Shown: positions 30,978 to 42,415 of the stretch, piece after piece | Numbering within the stretch: position 1 is the stretch's first letter | How the letters are laid out: each line of letters starts with the position of its first letter | Assembly: GCA_018240525.1 (NCBI GenBank) | Contig: JAFEFN010000001.1 | Location: 1-64,000 of the forward strand | Direction of reading: 5' to 3' | Length of the DNA: 64,000 bases | DNA from: Pseudomonadota bacterium | Lineage (GTDB): Bacteria > Pseudomonadota > Gammaproteobacteria > Steroidobacterales > Steroidobacteraceae | Notes under the pieces: model-generated | Told to the model about the DNA's origin: nothing | Databases searched by the model: none | The model's input: only the letters and a program-made list of their open reading frames with translations | Translations under genes and position numbers: made by a program

Positions 30978-31844
30978 TCAGACTGCGGCGCGCACCTGTG
31001 ACCGGCCGGACAGCCGCCCAATGTCCCAGTGCGGCACGGCCCAACCCAGGATCTCCGGCGCCGGCGCAAGCTTAAGCTCGGCCGGAGGCTGCTGCTGCAG
31101 CAGGACGAGGGCATCGTGCAGCTGACGGCCGGCCTGCGAGGGGTCCAGCGCCACCGCGCGGCGGGACTTGGCGAGCTTCGCTCCCGAGGGCTCCACCACC
31201 AGCGGCAGGTGCGCGTAGTGCAGCCCGGGCAGGCGCAGCGCGGACTGCAGTGCCATCTGCCAGGGGGTGCTGTCGAGCAGGTCCGCGCCGCGCACCACCT
31301 GCGTCACCCCCTGCCAGGCATCGTCGAGGACCACGGCCAGCTGGTAGGCGATCCTCCCGTCGCGGCGCCTGATGATGACGTCGCCGCGCTCGGCCAGCTC
31401 GTAGTGGCAGGCGCCCTGGATGCGGTCCGCGAAGGCGACGCGCCGCGCATCGACCCGGAAGCGCGTCGCCGTGGGGCCGGCTCGCGCGGGCCCCTCGCGG
31501 CACGTGCCCGGATAGCCGCCCTCTCCCTGACGCTCGGCACGGCTGCAGCTGCACTCGAAGGTGACGCCCTGGGCGCGCAGCTGCCGCAGCGCCTCCTGGT
31601 AGGCCGCGCCGCGCCGGCTCTGGTACTCGACCGCACCGTCCCAGGTGAGGGCGAAGGCTTCCAGCGTGCGCAGCATCTGGTCCGCGCAGCCGGGCAGCAC
31701 GCGCGGGGTGTCCAGGTCCTCCATGCGCAGCAGCCAGCGGCCGCCGTGGTGGCGCGCGTCGAGGAAGCTGCCGAGCGCGGCGACCAGCGACCCCAGGTGC
31801 AGGGCGCCGGTGGGCGAGGGCGCGAAGCGCCCGGTGTAGGGCAG
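30978..31844 (-). CDS. gluQ: Glutamyl-Q tRNA(Asp) synthetase
   Basis: The product resembles the catalytic core of glutamyl-tRNA synthetase without the anticodon-binding domain and would glutamylate queuosine-34 of tRNA-Asp. YTGRFAPSPTGALHLGS carries the HIGH-like motif; zinc-type cysteines (CSCSR) and a KLAKSRR motif (KMSKS counterpart) follow. No ATG, GTG or TTG exists in frame between the preceding stop (about 31941) and the conserved YTGRFAP; the first ATG (31724) would delete the ATP site. I give the CTG at 31844 as the most plausible start, yielding 288 residues, but it is uncertain. It follows dksA, as in many proteobacteria, and queF for the same modification pathway is 1 kb away. Confidence 0.85.
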   Translation of the reverse strand: MPYTGRFAPSPTGALHLGSLVAALGSFLDARHHGGRWLLRMEDLDTPRVLPGCADQMLRTLEAFALTWDGAVEYQSRRGAAYQEALRQLRAQGVTFECSCSRAERQGEGGYPGTCREGPARAGPTATRFRVDARRVAFADRIQGACHYELAERGDVIIRRRDGRIAYQLAVVLDDAWQGVTQVVRGADLLDSTPWQMALQSALRLPGLHYAHLPLVVEPSGAKLAKSRRAVALDPSQAGRQLHDALVLLQQQPPAELKLAPAPEILGWAVPHWDIGRLSGRSQVRAAV

Positions 31845-31878
31845 CGGTGCGCCGGCAGGCGCACCCGTGGCAGGATCG

Positions 31879-32649
31879 CTAGCGGTAGCGATCGTCGCGA
31901 TCGCCGTACTGGCGCTCGCGGCGCTCGCGGCGCTCCTGGGCTTCGAGGCTCAGGGTCGCGACCGGGCGGGCTTCCAGGCGCTTGATGCCGATTTCCTCGC
32001 CCGTCTCCAGGCAGTAGCCGTAGGAGCCGTCCTCGATGCGCTTGAGGGCCTCGTCGATCTTGCGAATGAGCTTGCGCTCGCGGTCGCGCGTGCGCAGCTC
32101 GAGGCTGAACTCTTCTTCCTGGGTGGCGCGGTCGTTCGGGTCCGGGAAGTTCGCCGCCTCGTCCTTCATGTGCGTGACGGTGCGGTCGACCTCGACCATG
32201 AGGTCGCGCTTCCAGTTGTTGAGGATCGCGCTGAAGTGCCCGAGCTGCTCCTTGCTCATGTACTGCTCGCCGCGCTTGGCGATGTAGGGCTGTACGTTGC
32301 GCGGGCCGGCGAGCAGGCTACCCAGCTCGCCCCCCTCGGTATCCTCCCCATCGCCGACCACCGGCGCGCTGGCGGCGCGGTTGGCGCTGGGCACCATCGC
32401 GGCCACGACCCCCACGCTCGTGCGCGCGGGCTTCTTCGGCGGTGCGGCCGGTTCGCTGGCCGCTGCCGGCGTGCTCGCCGCCACCTTCTTGGGCGCAACC
32501 GCCGCGGGGGCTGCCGCCTTGCGCGCGGCGGCCACGGCCGGCTTCGCGCGTGCCGGTTCCGGCTTGCGGGCGGCGGCCTTCTTTGCCGCCGGCCGGCTGG
32601 GCGCCTTCTTGCCCTTCGCGGACTTGGGCGCAGGTTTCTTAGCCGGCAT
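31879..32649 (-). CDS. dksA: RNA polymerase-binding transcription factor DksA, zinc-cysteine-poor variant with long N-terminal tail
   Basis: DksA works with ppGpp in the RNA polymerase secondary channel. This 256-residue version has about 110 extra N-terminal residues rich in Lys, Ala and Pro, then the canonical core (about 115-245). The coiled-coil tip DPNDRATQEEEFSLE keeps the DxxDxA residues that act on polymerase. The zinc finger is altered: the usual C-x2-C...C-x2-C reads YCLETGEEIGIKRLEARP and then ATLSLEAQE, leaving one cysteine. Zinc-independent DksA2 of Pseudomonas shows that such a form can work. It is preceded by AAGGAG and a TATAAT box and followed by gluQ. Confidence 0.93.
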   Translation of the reverse strand: MPAKKPAPKSAKGKKAPSRPAAKKAAARKPEPARAKPAVAAARKAAAPAAVAPKKVAASTPAAASEPAAPPKKPARTSVGVVAAMVPSANRAASAPVVGDGEDTEGGELGSLLAGPRNVQPYIAKRGEQYMSKEQLGHFSAILNNWKRDLMVEVDRTVTHMKDEAANFPDPNDRATQEEEFSLELRTRDRERKLIRKIDEALKRIEDGSYGYCLETGEEIGIKRLEARPVATLSLEAQERRERRERQYGDRDDRYR

Positions 32650-32695
32650 CTATTGCACTCCTTAAAACCGCCTCGGCCTCGTTAAAGAACGCGCG

Positions 32696-32701
32696 ATTAT
32701 A
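32696..32701 (-). promoter_or_regulatory. -10 element of the dksA promoter
   Basis: Read on the minus strand this is a perfect TATAAT, 47 bases before the dksA ATG, with AAGGAG at 32658-32663 as ribosome binding site. No good -35 was found. The remaining gap to queF (32702-32845) shows nothing else clear. Confidence 0.6.
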
Positions 32702-32845
32702 CCGGCGCTCTTAGGGCTGTACAGGTGTTCCGGGAGCCTTGTTCCGCTGTCGGCGCGCACCGGCCTCCGCCGCGCTGCGGCATGCCTGCAGACACGTTCT
32801 GGAACGGCCCCTGCGCCCGGCCGGTCCCCGACCGGGGCGGATTTT

Positions 32846-33235
32846 TCAGGGCAGCACGACCGGCGGGGCCGGCTGCCAGCCCGGCTGTCGGCGCTCCGCG
32901 ACAACGGTGGTGTAGATGCCGCCGCGCACGTTGAAGCGGGCGCTCAGGCGCAGGAAACGCGGGCGCATGGTGCGCTCCAACTGATCGGCGATCTCGTTGG
33001 TCACCGCCTCGTGGAAGGCGCCGCGGTCGCGGAAGGACCAGACATACAGCTTCAGCGACTTCAGTTCCACGCACAGCCGGTCAGGCACGAACTCCAGATC
33101 GAGCGTCGCGAAATCCGGCTGGCCGGTCTTCGGACACAGGCAGGTGAACTCCGGGATCTGCATGCGGACCGTGTAGTCGCGCTCGGTCGCCGGATTTGGA
33201 AATGTCTCGAGTTCGGTTGTGGGCGCTGAGGGCAT
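32846..33235 (-). CDS. queF: NADPH-dependent 7-cyano-7-deazaguanine reductase QueF
   Basis: The 129-residue enzyme is a type I QueF that reduces preQ0 to preQ1 in queuosine synthesis, the same tRNA modification that GluQ later decorates. [15 protein letters not shown] contains the nucleophilic Cys of the thioimide mechanism, and [16 protein letters not shown] carries the QueF signature E-(S/L)K-S-x-K-L-Y. Divergent from smc with 56 bp between start codons; TACACT at 33243-33248 could be a shared -10 region. Confidence 0.95.
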   Translation of the reverse strand: MPSAPTTELETFPNPATERDYTVRMQIPEFTCLCPKTGQPDFATLDLEFVPDRLCVELKSLKLYVWSFRDRGAFHEAVTNEIADQLERTMRPRFLRLSARFNVRGGIYTTVVAERRQPGWQPAPPVVLP

Positions 33236-33291
33236 ATTCCTCTACACTACACCATCCTTCGGGGCGCAAAGAACGGCGGAAGAAATCAGAG

Positions 33292-36200
33292 ATGCGGCTG
33301 ACCAAGATCAAGCTCGCCGGCTTCAAGTCCTTCGTCGATCCGACCCAAATCAACTTCCCCAGCAATCTCACCGGTGTCGTGGGCCCGAACGGCTGCGGCA
33401 AGTCCAACGTCATCGACGCGGTGCGCTGGGTGATGGGCGAGCTGTCCGCCAAGCACCTGCGCGGCGACAACATGGCGGACGTGGTCTTCAACGGCTCCGC
33501 CGCCCGCAAGCCGGTTGGCACCGCCTCGGTCGAACTGGTGTTCGACAACTCCGACGGCAAGATCGGCGGCGCCTACGCCGGCTACACCGAGATTTCGCTC
33601 AAGCGCCAGGTCTCGCGCGATGGCAGCTCCGCCTACTTCATCAACGGTGGCCGCTGCCGCCGCAAGGACATCACCAACCTGTTCCTCGGCACCGGGCTCG
33701 GCTCGCGCAGCTACGCCATCATCGAGCAGGGCATGATCTCGCGCGTCATCGATGCGCGCGCCGAGGACATGCGCGCCTTCGTGGAGGAGGCGGCCGGGAT
33801 ATCCCGCTACAAGGAGCGGCGCAAGGAAACCGAGGCGCGCATCACCGATACGCGCGAGAACCTCGAGCGGCTGCAGGACGTGGTCGATGAGGTCGAGAAG
33901 CAGATCCGGCACCTGCAACGGCAGGCGGCCACCGCGCGCAAGTACCAGGCGCTCAAGGAACAGGAGCGGCGCCTGACCGCCGAGCTGCTCGCCCTGCGCA
34001 TGCGCGACCTGGACAGCGGCGCGGAGGTGCACGATGCGGCCGTGCGCGAGCGCGAGCTCGCCATGCAGGCAGCACTGGCCGAGCAGCGCGCCGCGGAGGC
34101 GGCCATCGAGAGGCAGCGCAGTGTGCATACCGAGCGCAGCGAGCGGCTCTCGCAGGTGCAGGGCCGCTACTACGAGGTGGGCGCGGACATCTCGCGCCTG
34201 GAGCAGACCATCGAGCACACGCGCGAGCTGCGCGAGCGCCAGCGCGCGGACCTGGCGCAGGCCCACACCACGCTCGCGGACCTGGCCGCGCACATCGCCC
34301 GCGACGAGGAGCAGCTGGCCGCCGTGCGTGCCGAGCTGGCCCAGCTGAGCCCGCAGCTGGACAGCGCCCAGCAGGCCGAGGCGCGCGCCGCCGGCGAGCT
34401 CGAGTCGAGCGAGGCTGCGGTGCACGGCGCCCAGCAGCGCTGGGAGGCCCATACCCAGGCCGCTGCGGCGGCCGGGCAGAGCGCGCAGGTGGAGCGCGCG
34501 CGCATCGAGCAGCTGGAGAACCAGGCACGCCGCCTCGCCGCACAGGCGCAGCGGCTGGCCGAGGAACACGAGTCGCTCAGCGCCCAGCATCCGGGCAGCA
34601 GCCTGGTGCAGCTGGACCAGGACGAGGCCCGCGCGCGCGCGGCGAGCGAGGCGCTGGCGGCACGTCTGGCAGATGCCCAGGCGCGCGTGCAGGGGCTGCG
34701 GGGCGAGCAGCTCGCCGCCGAGCGCGCCCTGGAGCAGGCGCGCGCGGCACGCGAAGCGGCCCGCGCGGAACTGACTTCCCTCGAGGCGCTGCAGGCGGCA
34801 GCGCTCAGCGATCACGCCGGCCAGACCCAGCAGTGGCTGCAGGGCGCAGGGCTGGACGGGCGCCCGCGCCTGGCGACGCTGCTGGAGGTCGAGGCCGGCT
34901 GGGAGCGCGCGGCCGAGACCGTCCTCGGCGACTATCTGGAAGCGGTCTGTGTCCATGGCCTAGACGCGGTCAGCGGCGCACTGGCGCAGCTGGCGACGGG
35001 TCGCGTGACGCTGGTGGAAGGCGGCAGCGCTGCCGGGGGCGCGCCGCAGGCGTCACTGGCGGCGCGCGTGCGCGGCCCGGCCCCCATCCTCGCGCAGCTC
35101 GCGGGCGTGCAGACCGCCGAGTCGCTGGCGCAGGCGCTGGGCGCGCGCCACACGCTCGCGGCCGGGGAGTCCTACATCACGCGCGAAGGGGAGTGGGTCG
35201 GGCGCGACTGGCTGCGGGTGAGCCGCGGCACCGACCAGCGCGCCGGGGTGCTCGAGCGTGAACACCGCCTGAAGAGCCTGCGCGGCGCGGCCTCCAGTGC
35301 CGCCGCCGGGGCGGCGCAGGCCGAATCGGACCTGGGGACGGCGCGCAGCGCGCTGGCGCAGGCCGAGCGCGAGCGCGACGAGACCCAGGCGGCGCTGAGC
35401 GGCGCGCATCGCACGCACGCCGACCTGCTGGCCGCGCTCCAGGCCGGACGGCAGCGGGCCACGGAGTCGGACCAGCGGGGCGAGCGGCTGCAGCAGGATG
35501 CCGGCGAGGTGGCGCGCGAGCGCGACGACACCCAGGCGGCGCTGCAGCGCGCGCGCGGGGAGCTGGCACGGGCCCAGTCCACTCTGGAGGAACTCGAGAG
35601 CCGGCACGCCGCGCTGGTCGGCGAGCGCGAGGCGCTGCGGGCGGCGCTGCAGGCGGCCCGGGCCGCCGCGCAGGCCGCGCAGCTTGCCGCGCGCGACCTG
35701 CACGTGCGGGTCGAGTCGCGGCGCTCCACCGAAACTTCCGTGGCCGCGGGCATGGGCCGCATGCACGAGCAGCACGCCCAGCTCAGCCGCCGCCGCACCG
35801 AGCTTGAGACGGAGCTGGCCTCCGGCGACGAGCCCATCATCCAGGCGCAGGCGCGCCTGAACGAGACGCTCACGCTGCGCCTGAGCGTGGAGGGCGAGCT
35901 GGCCGTGGCGCGCGAGGCGCTGGAGAGCACCGAACAGGCGCTGCGCGCGCTGGACGAGGAGCGCCAGTCGGCCGAGCAGCGCGTGCACGCGGCGCGCGAG
36001 TCCATGGACGCGGCACGCCTCGCGGCCCAGGAGACGCACGTGCGGCGCGCAGCGCTCGCGGAGCAGTTTGCCGAGACGCGCGCGGACCTGGCGAGCGTGC
36101 TCGCCGGGCTTGCCGCCGAGGCCACCGTCATCGAATGGGAGCAGTCCCTGGCGAGCGCGCGCGGCGAGATCGAACGGCTCGGCCAGGTGAACCTGGCCGC

Positions 36201-36792
36201 GATCGACGAGCTGAGCGAGCACACCCAGCGCAAGGAGTACCTCGACAGCCAGTTCGCCGACCTCAACTCCGCGCTCACGACGCTCGAGGACGCCATGCGC
36301 CGGATCGACAAGGAGACGCGCACGCGCTTCGAGGACACCTTCGAGCGCATCAACGCCGGCCTGAAGGAGAAGTTCCCGCGCCTGTTCGGCGGCGGCCACG
36401 CGTATCTTGAGCTGGTCGGCGAGGACAAGCTGACCGCCGGCGTCGCCGTGATGGCGCGCCCACCCGGCAAGAAGATCAGCACCATCCACCTGATGTCCGG
36501 CGGCGAGAAGGCCCTCACGGCCGTGGCGCTCGTGTTCTCGATCTTCGACCTGAACCCGGCGCCGTTCTGCCTGCTCGACGAGGTGGATGCGCCGCTCGAT
36601 GAGCACAATGTCGGGCGCTTTTGCGATATCGTGCGTGAGATGGCCGCGCGGGTGCAATTCATATTCATCACCCACAACAAGACCACCATGGAGCTGGCCT
36701 CGCAGCTGCTCGGGGTCACGATGCACGAGCCGGGCGTCTCGCGGCTGGTCAGCGTGGACGTCGACGAAGCGGTGCGGCTGGCGGCTGTCTGA
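33292..36792 (+). CDS. smc: Chromosome segregation ATPase SMC
   Basis: The 1166-residue condensin subunit has an N-terminal Walker A GPNGCGKSN (31-39), a first coiled coil (about 165-490), a hinge (about 510-650), a second coiled coil (about 660-1000) and the C-terminal half-ATPase with the signature HLMSGGEKAL and Walker B FCLLDEVDAPLD. The coiled coils are extremely Ala/Arg/Glu-rich. Its kleisin and winged-helix partners, scpA and scpB, are encoded about 7 kb downstream, so this organism uses SMC-ScpAB rather than MukBEF. Confidence 0.96.
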   Translation: MRLTKIKLAGFKSFVDPTQINFPSNLTGVVGPNGCGKSNVIDAVRWVMGELSAKHLRGDNMADVVFNGSAARKPVGTASVELVFDNSDGKIGGAYAGYTEISLKRQVSRDGSSAYFINGGRCRRKDITNLFLGTGLGSRSYAIIEQGMISRVIDARAEDMRAFVEEAAGISRYKERRKETEARITDTRENLERLQDVVDEVEKQIRHLQRQAATARKYQALKEQERRLTAELLALRMRDLDSGAEVHDAAVRERELAMQAALAEQRAAEAAIERQRSVHTERSERLSQVQGRYYEVGADISRLEQTIEHTRELRERQRADLAQAHTTLADLAAHIARDEEQLAAVRAELAQLSPQLDSAQQAEARAAGELESSEAAVHGAQQRWEAHTQAAAAAGQSAQVERARIEQLENQARRLAAQAQRLAEEHESLSAQHPGSSLVQLDQDEARARAASEALAARLADAQARVQGLRGEQLAAERALEQARAAREAARAELTSLEALQAAALSDHAGQTQQWLQGAGLDGRPRLATLLEVEAGWERAAETVLGDYLEAVCVHGLDAVSGALAQLATGRVTLVEGGSAAGGAPQASLAARVRGPAPILAQLAGVQTAESLAQALGARHTLAAGESYITREGEWVGRDWLRVSRGTDQRAGVLEREHRLKSLRGAASSAAAGAAQAESDLGTARSALAQAERERDETQAALSGAHRTHADLLAALQAGRQRATESDQRGERLQQDAGEVARERDDTQAALQRARGELARAQSTLEELESRHAALVGEREALRAALQAARAAAQAAQLAARDLHVRVESRRSTETSVAAGMGRMHEQHAQLSRRRTELETELASGDEPIIQAQARLNETLTLRLSVEGELAVAREALESTEQALRALDEERQSAEQRVHAARESMDAARLAAQETHVRRAALAEQFAETRADLASVLAGLAAEATVIEWEQSLASARGEIERLGQVNLAAIDELSEHTQRKEYLDSQFADLNSALTTLEDAMRRIDKETRTRFEDTFERINAGLKEKFPRLFGGGHAYLELVGEDKLTAGVAVMARPPGKKISTIHLMSGGEKALTAVALVFSIFDLNPAPFCLLDEVDAPLDEHNVGRFCDIVREMAARVQFIFITHNKTTMELASQLLGVTMHEPGVSRLVSVDVDEAVRLAAV

Positions 36793-36802
36793 AGCTCAAG
36801 CC

Positions 36803-39699
<2,897 letters not shown>

Positions 39700-39703
39700 G
39701 AGT

Positions 39704-39739
39704 GCCCGCGCGGGCCGCGTGCCGCGGTCCCGCGCGGGC
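39704..39739. terminator. GC-rich hairpin between ligA and the PpiC gene
   Basis: GCCCGCGCGGG (39704-39714) pairs perfectly with 39729-39739; the 14-base loop holds a second small CCGCG/CGCGG stem. Placed between convergent genes, it probably ends both transcripts, though there is no T tract. Confidence 0.65.
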
Positions 39740-39749
39740 GGTGTCTGCG

Positions 39750-40649
39750 CTAGTTCTTCGGCGCGCCCGCCGGGGCCGCCGGTGCCGGCGCGGCGGGGGT
39801 GGCCGGGGCGGCTGCCGCGGCCGGCTCGGTCTTCTCGATCTTGGCCGTGCGCATCAGCTCGTCCTGGTAGGAGCGGAACTTCTTGGCCTGCACGACCTGC
39901 ACCAGACGCTGCTTCACCTGATCGAACGAGGGCGGCGTGAGGTCGCGCGTCTCGACCAGCTGCACCACGTGCCAGCCGTACTGGGTCTTGATCGGGGTGT
40001 GGGTGTATTCGCCCGGCTTGAGGGTGAGGACGGCGGCCGACAGCTCCGGGATCATGCGCTCGGGCGTGAACCAACCCAGGTCCCCGGCATTGTTCTTGGC
40101 CGCCGGGTCCATGGACTCCTTCTTGGCGACGTCCTCGAACTTCGCGCCCTTCTCCAGCTGGCCGATGATGCTCTGCGCGAAGGCCTCGGTGGAGACCACG
40201 ATGTTGCGGGCGTGGTATTCGAGCTTGGGCATGGCGCCGATCTGCGCGTCGTACTCCTTGTGCAGCTCCTCGTCGGTGGCCTGCTTGTCCTTCAGGTACC
40301 TGTCGGACTCGGCCTGCTCGAGCACGTTCAGGCGCGTGAGCGCCAGCAGGAAGGCGGTGTCGCCACTCTTGTCGAGGCCATCCTTGACGGCCTGCTCGCC
40401 GGTCAGCCGGCCGCGGATCAGGTTGTCGAGGGCGGCGGTGCGCTGCTGCGGGGTGAGGTCCGCGGAGGACTTGCCGGTGATGCCCTTGATGTAGAACTCG
40501 TACAGGTCCCGCGAGATCGGGGTGCCGTTGACGGTGGCCACGGGCGGGGAGGTGTCGCCCGCGGCTGCCGCGGTGGCCGAGGTCTTGGGCTGGCAGGCGG
40601 CCAGCGCGGCAAGCGCGACGGCGATGACGAGAAGGCGTGAATGGTTCAT
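39750..40649 (-). CDS. PpiC-type peptidyl-prolyl isomerase lipoprotein
   Basis: The 299-residue protein is an exported lipoprotein (LAALAAC, Cys19) with a SurA-N-like helical region (about 40-135) and a parvulin domain (about 145-235) containing ARNIVVSTEAFAQ, AGDLGWFTPERM and YGWHVVQL. It would fold outer-membrane or periplasmic proteins. The last 30 residues are nearly all Ala and Pro and are probably disordered. It sits downstream of bolA and yciB on the same strand, 89 bp from bolA. Confidence 0.9.
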   Translation of the reverse strand: MNHSRLLVIAVALAALAACQPKTSATAAAAGDTSPPVATVNGTPISRDLYEFYIKGITGKSSADLTPQQRTAALDNLIRGRLTGEQAVKDGLDKSGDTAFLLALTRLNVLEQAESDRYLKDKQATDEELHKEYDAQIGAMPKLEYHARNIVVSTEAFAQSIIGQLEKGAKFEDVAKKESMDPAAKNNAGDLGWFTPERMIPELSAAVLTLKPGEYTHTPIKTQYGWHVVQLVETRDLTPPSFDQVKQRLVQVVQAKKFRSYQDELMRTAKIEKTEPAAAAAPATPAAPAPAAPAGAPKN

Positions 40650-40738
40650 GCAGGTCTTCCGGTGGTTACCAATGTCAGTTGTCGAAGTCGGGAAATGCTC
40701 GGTTCGCCAGGCCGGCCGCGCCGGCCTCGGTTGCCCTG

Positions 40739-41011
40739 TCAGGCAGCCTCCGCGGGCGTGCGGGCATCGATGTTGAGGGCGTGCACGGTGGTGCTCATCA
40801 GCGGGGCGACGGCCGCGTACACCAGCCGGTGCCGCTCGAGCTGCGTGCGCCCCTCGAAGGCGGCGGCCACCACGCTCACCCGGTAGTGCCCGCCGGAGCG
40901 GGCGCCGGCGTGGCCGGCGTGCGCGGCGCTGTCGTCGATGACCTCGAGCGCGCTCGGGTGCAGGGCGCGCTCCAGGGCGCTGCGCAGTTCGGCCGTCACC
41001 GGGGCGCTCAC
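40739..41011 (-). CDS. bolA: BolA family protein
   Basis: The 90-residue protein has the BolA fold: ALHPSALEVIDDSAAHAGH, then GGHYRVSVVAAAFEGRTQLERHRLVYAAV with the conserved histidines His62-His77 region that bind Fe-S clusters together with monothiol glutaredoxins. The GTG start at 41011 overlaps the yciB stop as GTGA, so translation is coupled. Members act in iron-sulfur trafficking or as stress and morphology regulators. Confidence 0.88.
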   Translation of the reverse strand: MSAPVTAELRSALERALHPSALEVIDDSAAHAGHAGARSGGHYRVSVVAAAFEGRTQLERHRLVYAAVAPLMSTTVHALNIDARTPAEAA

Positions 41012-41559
41012 GGGGCGCTCTCGATGCGCGGCTCGCGCGCGGACAGCCACAGCACCTGGGCGATGACGAAGGCGAGCATGAGCACGCCGTCGACGACCTT
41101 CAGGGCGACCCAGGTCGCCTCGCTGGCGTACACCACCACGACCAGGTTGAGCGCGCCCAGGAAGGCGTAGAAGCCGACCCACCAGGCATTCAGGATGCGC
41201 CAGCGCGCCGCGCCCACCTGCAGCTTGTCGCCAAAGGCGGATCCGAGCAGCCGCTCGGCGAGCGTGCGCTGCCCGATCCAGAAGCTGCCGAGGAACGCAA
41301 GGCTGGTCAGCCAGAAGAACACCGTGGGCTTGTACTGGATGAAGAGTTTGTTGTGCAGGATCAGGGTGGCCGCACCGAAGATGAGCACCAGCACGGTCGA
41401 GACCACGTGCATGGGCGGCAGGCGCCGCTGCTGCAGCCAGTCCACCAGCAGCAGGCCGAGCATGGCCACCATGAGCACCGCCGTGGCCACGTACAGGCCG
41501 CGCAGGTAATACGCCGCGAAGAACGCCAGCAGCGGCGCAAATTCAGTCAGGGCCTGCAT
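41008..41559 (-). CDS. yciB: Inner-membrane septation protein YciB (IspZ)
   Basis: The 183-residue protein has five likely transmembrane helices and the YciB landmarks PLLAFFAAYYLRGLYVATA, KPTVFFWLTSLAFLGS and LNAWWVGFYAFLGALN. In E. coli and Shigella it influences envelope width and septation through contacts with elongation and division proteins. First gene of a leftward yciB-bolA-ppiC group. Confidence 0.93.
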   Translation of the reverse strand: MQALTEFAPLLAFFAAYYLRGLYVATAVLMVAMLGLLLVDWLQQRRLPPMHVVSTVLVLIFGAATLILHNKLFIQYKPTVFFWLTSLAFLGSFWIGQRTLAERLLGSAFGDKLQVGAARWRILNAWWVGFYAFLGALNLVVVVYASEATWVALKVVDGVLMLAFVIAQVLWLSAREPRIESAP

Positions 41560-41683
41560 GGGGAGTGGGGTGCGACGGTCCTAGGGGACGGCGGTGTACC
41601 CGACAGGGGGCCGCGTATATTCTCACGCGCCGCCGGTAAGTTCCACGCGGGAAGCGCTTTTCTGTCCAGAGTCCGTCATTTAC

Positions 41684-42316
41684 GTGGCCGAATACCTCGA
41701 GTTGCACCCCATCGATCCCCAGCCGCGCCTGATCCGGCGGGCCGCCGAGCTGCTGCGCGGCGGCGCCCTCATCGCCTATCCAACCGACTCCTCCTATGCG
41801 CTGGGCTGGCATCTGGGTGACAGCGCCGCCCTGGAGCGCGTGCGGCGCATCCGCAAGACCGACCGCCACCACCACTTCACGATCGTGTGCGCCACCCTCG
41901 CCGAGGTCGGGCGCTTTGCACGCCTGGAAACTTGGCAGTTTCGCATGCTGCGCGCCTGCCTTCCCGGGCCGTACACCTTCCTGCTCAGGGCGACGCGCGA
42001 GACGCCGCGGCGCCTGCAGCACGAGCGCAAGCGCACCATCGGCGTGCGCATCCCCGACCATCGCGTGCCGCTGGCCCTGTTGGCGCAGCTGGGCGAGCCG
42101 ATGATGAGCTCGACGCTGCTGGTGGGTGAGGATGCGCAGCCGCTGACCGCGGGGCGCGAGATCCAGCAGCGCCTCGGCCACGAGATCGATGCGATCCTGG
42201 ACAGCGGCGACTGCGGCACCGAGCCGACCACGGTCGTCGACCTGTCCGTGACCCCGCCGGTGATCGTGCGCAAGGGCAAGGGCGATCTCGGCCCGATCAC
42301 GGGCCGTGCGCTATAA
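41684..42316 (+). CDS. yciO: YciO-type threonylcarbamoyl-AMP synthase-like protein (SUA5/YrdC fold)
   Basis: The 210-residue protein matches E. coli YciO in length and order: YLELHPIDPQPRLI at the start, AYPTDSSYALG, KTDRHHHFTIVC, LPGPYTFLLRAT, RKRTIGVRIPDH and EPTTVVDL. YciO is a TsaC paralogue with weak t6A-related activity; this is more likely it than TsaC itself because the N-terminus and the GDLGPI tail are YciO-like. The GTG at 41684 is chosen because it gives this N-terminus; its ribosome binding site is poor. Confidence 0.85.
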   Translation: MAEYLELHPIDPQPRLIRRAAELLRGGALIAYPTDSSYALGWHLGDSAALERVRRIRKTDRHHHFTIVCATLAEVGRFARLETWQFRMLRACLPGPYTFLLRATRETPRRLQHERKRTIGVRIPDHRVPLALLAQLGEPMMSSTLLVGEDAQPLTAGREIQQRLGHEIDAILDSGDCGTEPTTVVDLSVTPPVIVRKGKGDLGPITGRAL

Positions 42317-42317
42317 T
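42312..42317 (+). promoter_or_regulatory. Perfect -10 hexamer at the end of yciO
   Basis: TATAAT overlaps the yciO stop codon (TAA at 42314-42316). No convincing -35 lies 16-18 bp upstream. If used, it would give trpS a leader of about 95 nt; no attenuator, trp-rich leader peptide or T box was seen in it. Confidence 0.45.
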
Positions 42318-42415
42318 TGCCGCGTGAGCAGAACCGCGTTTCCCGGGCGCAGCGCGCCCCCGAGCCTACCCTCCGCAACCCACTCCGTCCGCCCGGTCCC
42401 GCCGCGGGGCGCTAC

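Noticed and set aside
39704..39739. Inverted repeats (also at 15638-15670 and 61492-61523) as ends of mobile elements
   Set aside because: Each forms a tight hairpin right after a stop codon with no transposase or target duplication, so terminator or processing roles fit better.
42317..42415. Upstream TTG start for trpS
   Set aside because: It lies in the TATAAT box and adds an Arg/Pro-rich segment without similarity; GTG at 42416 gives the family N-terminus.
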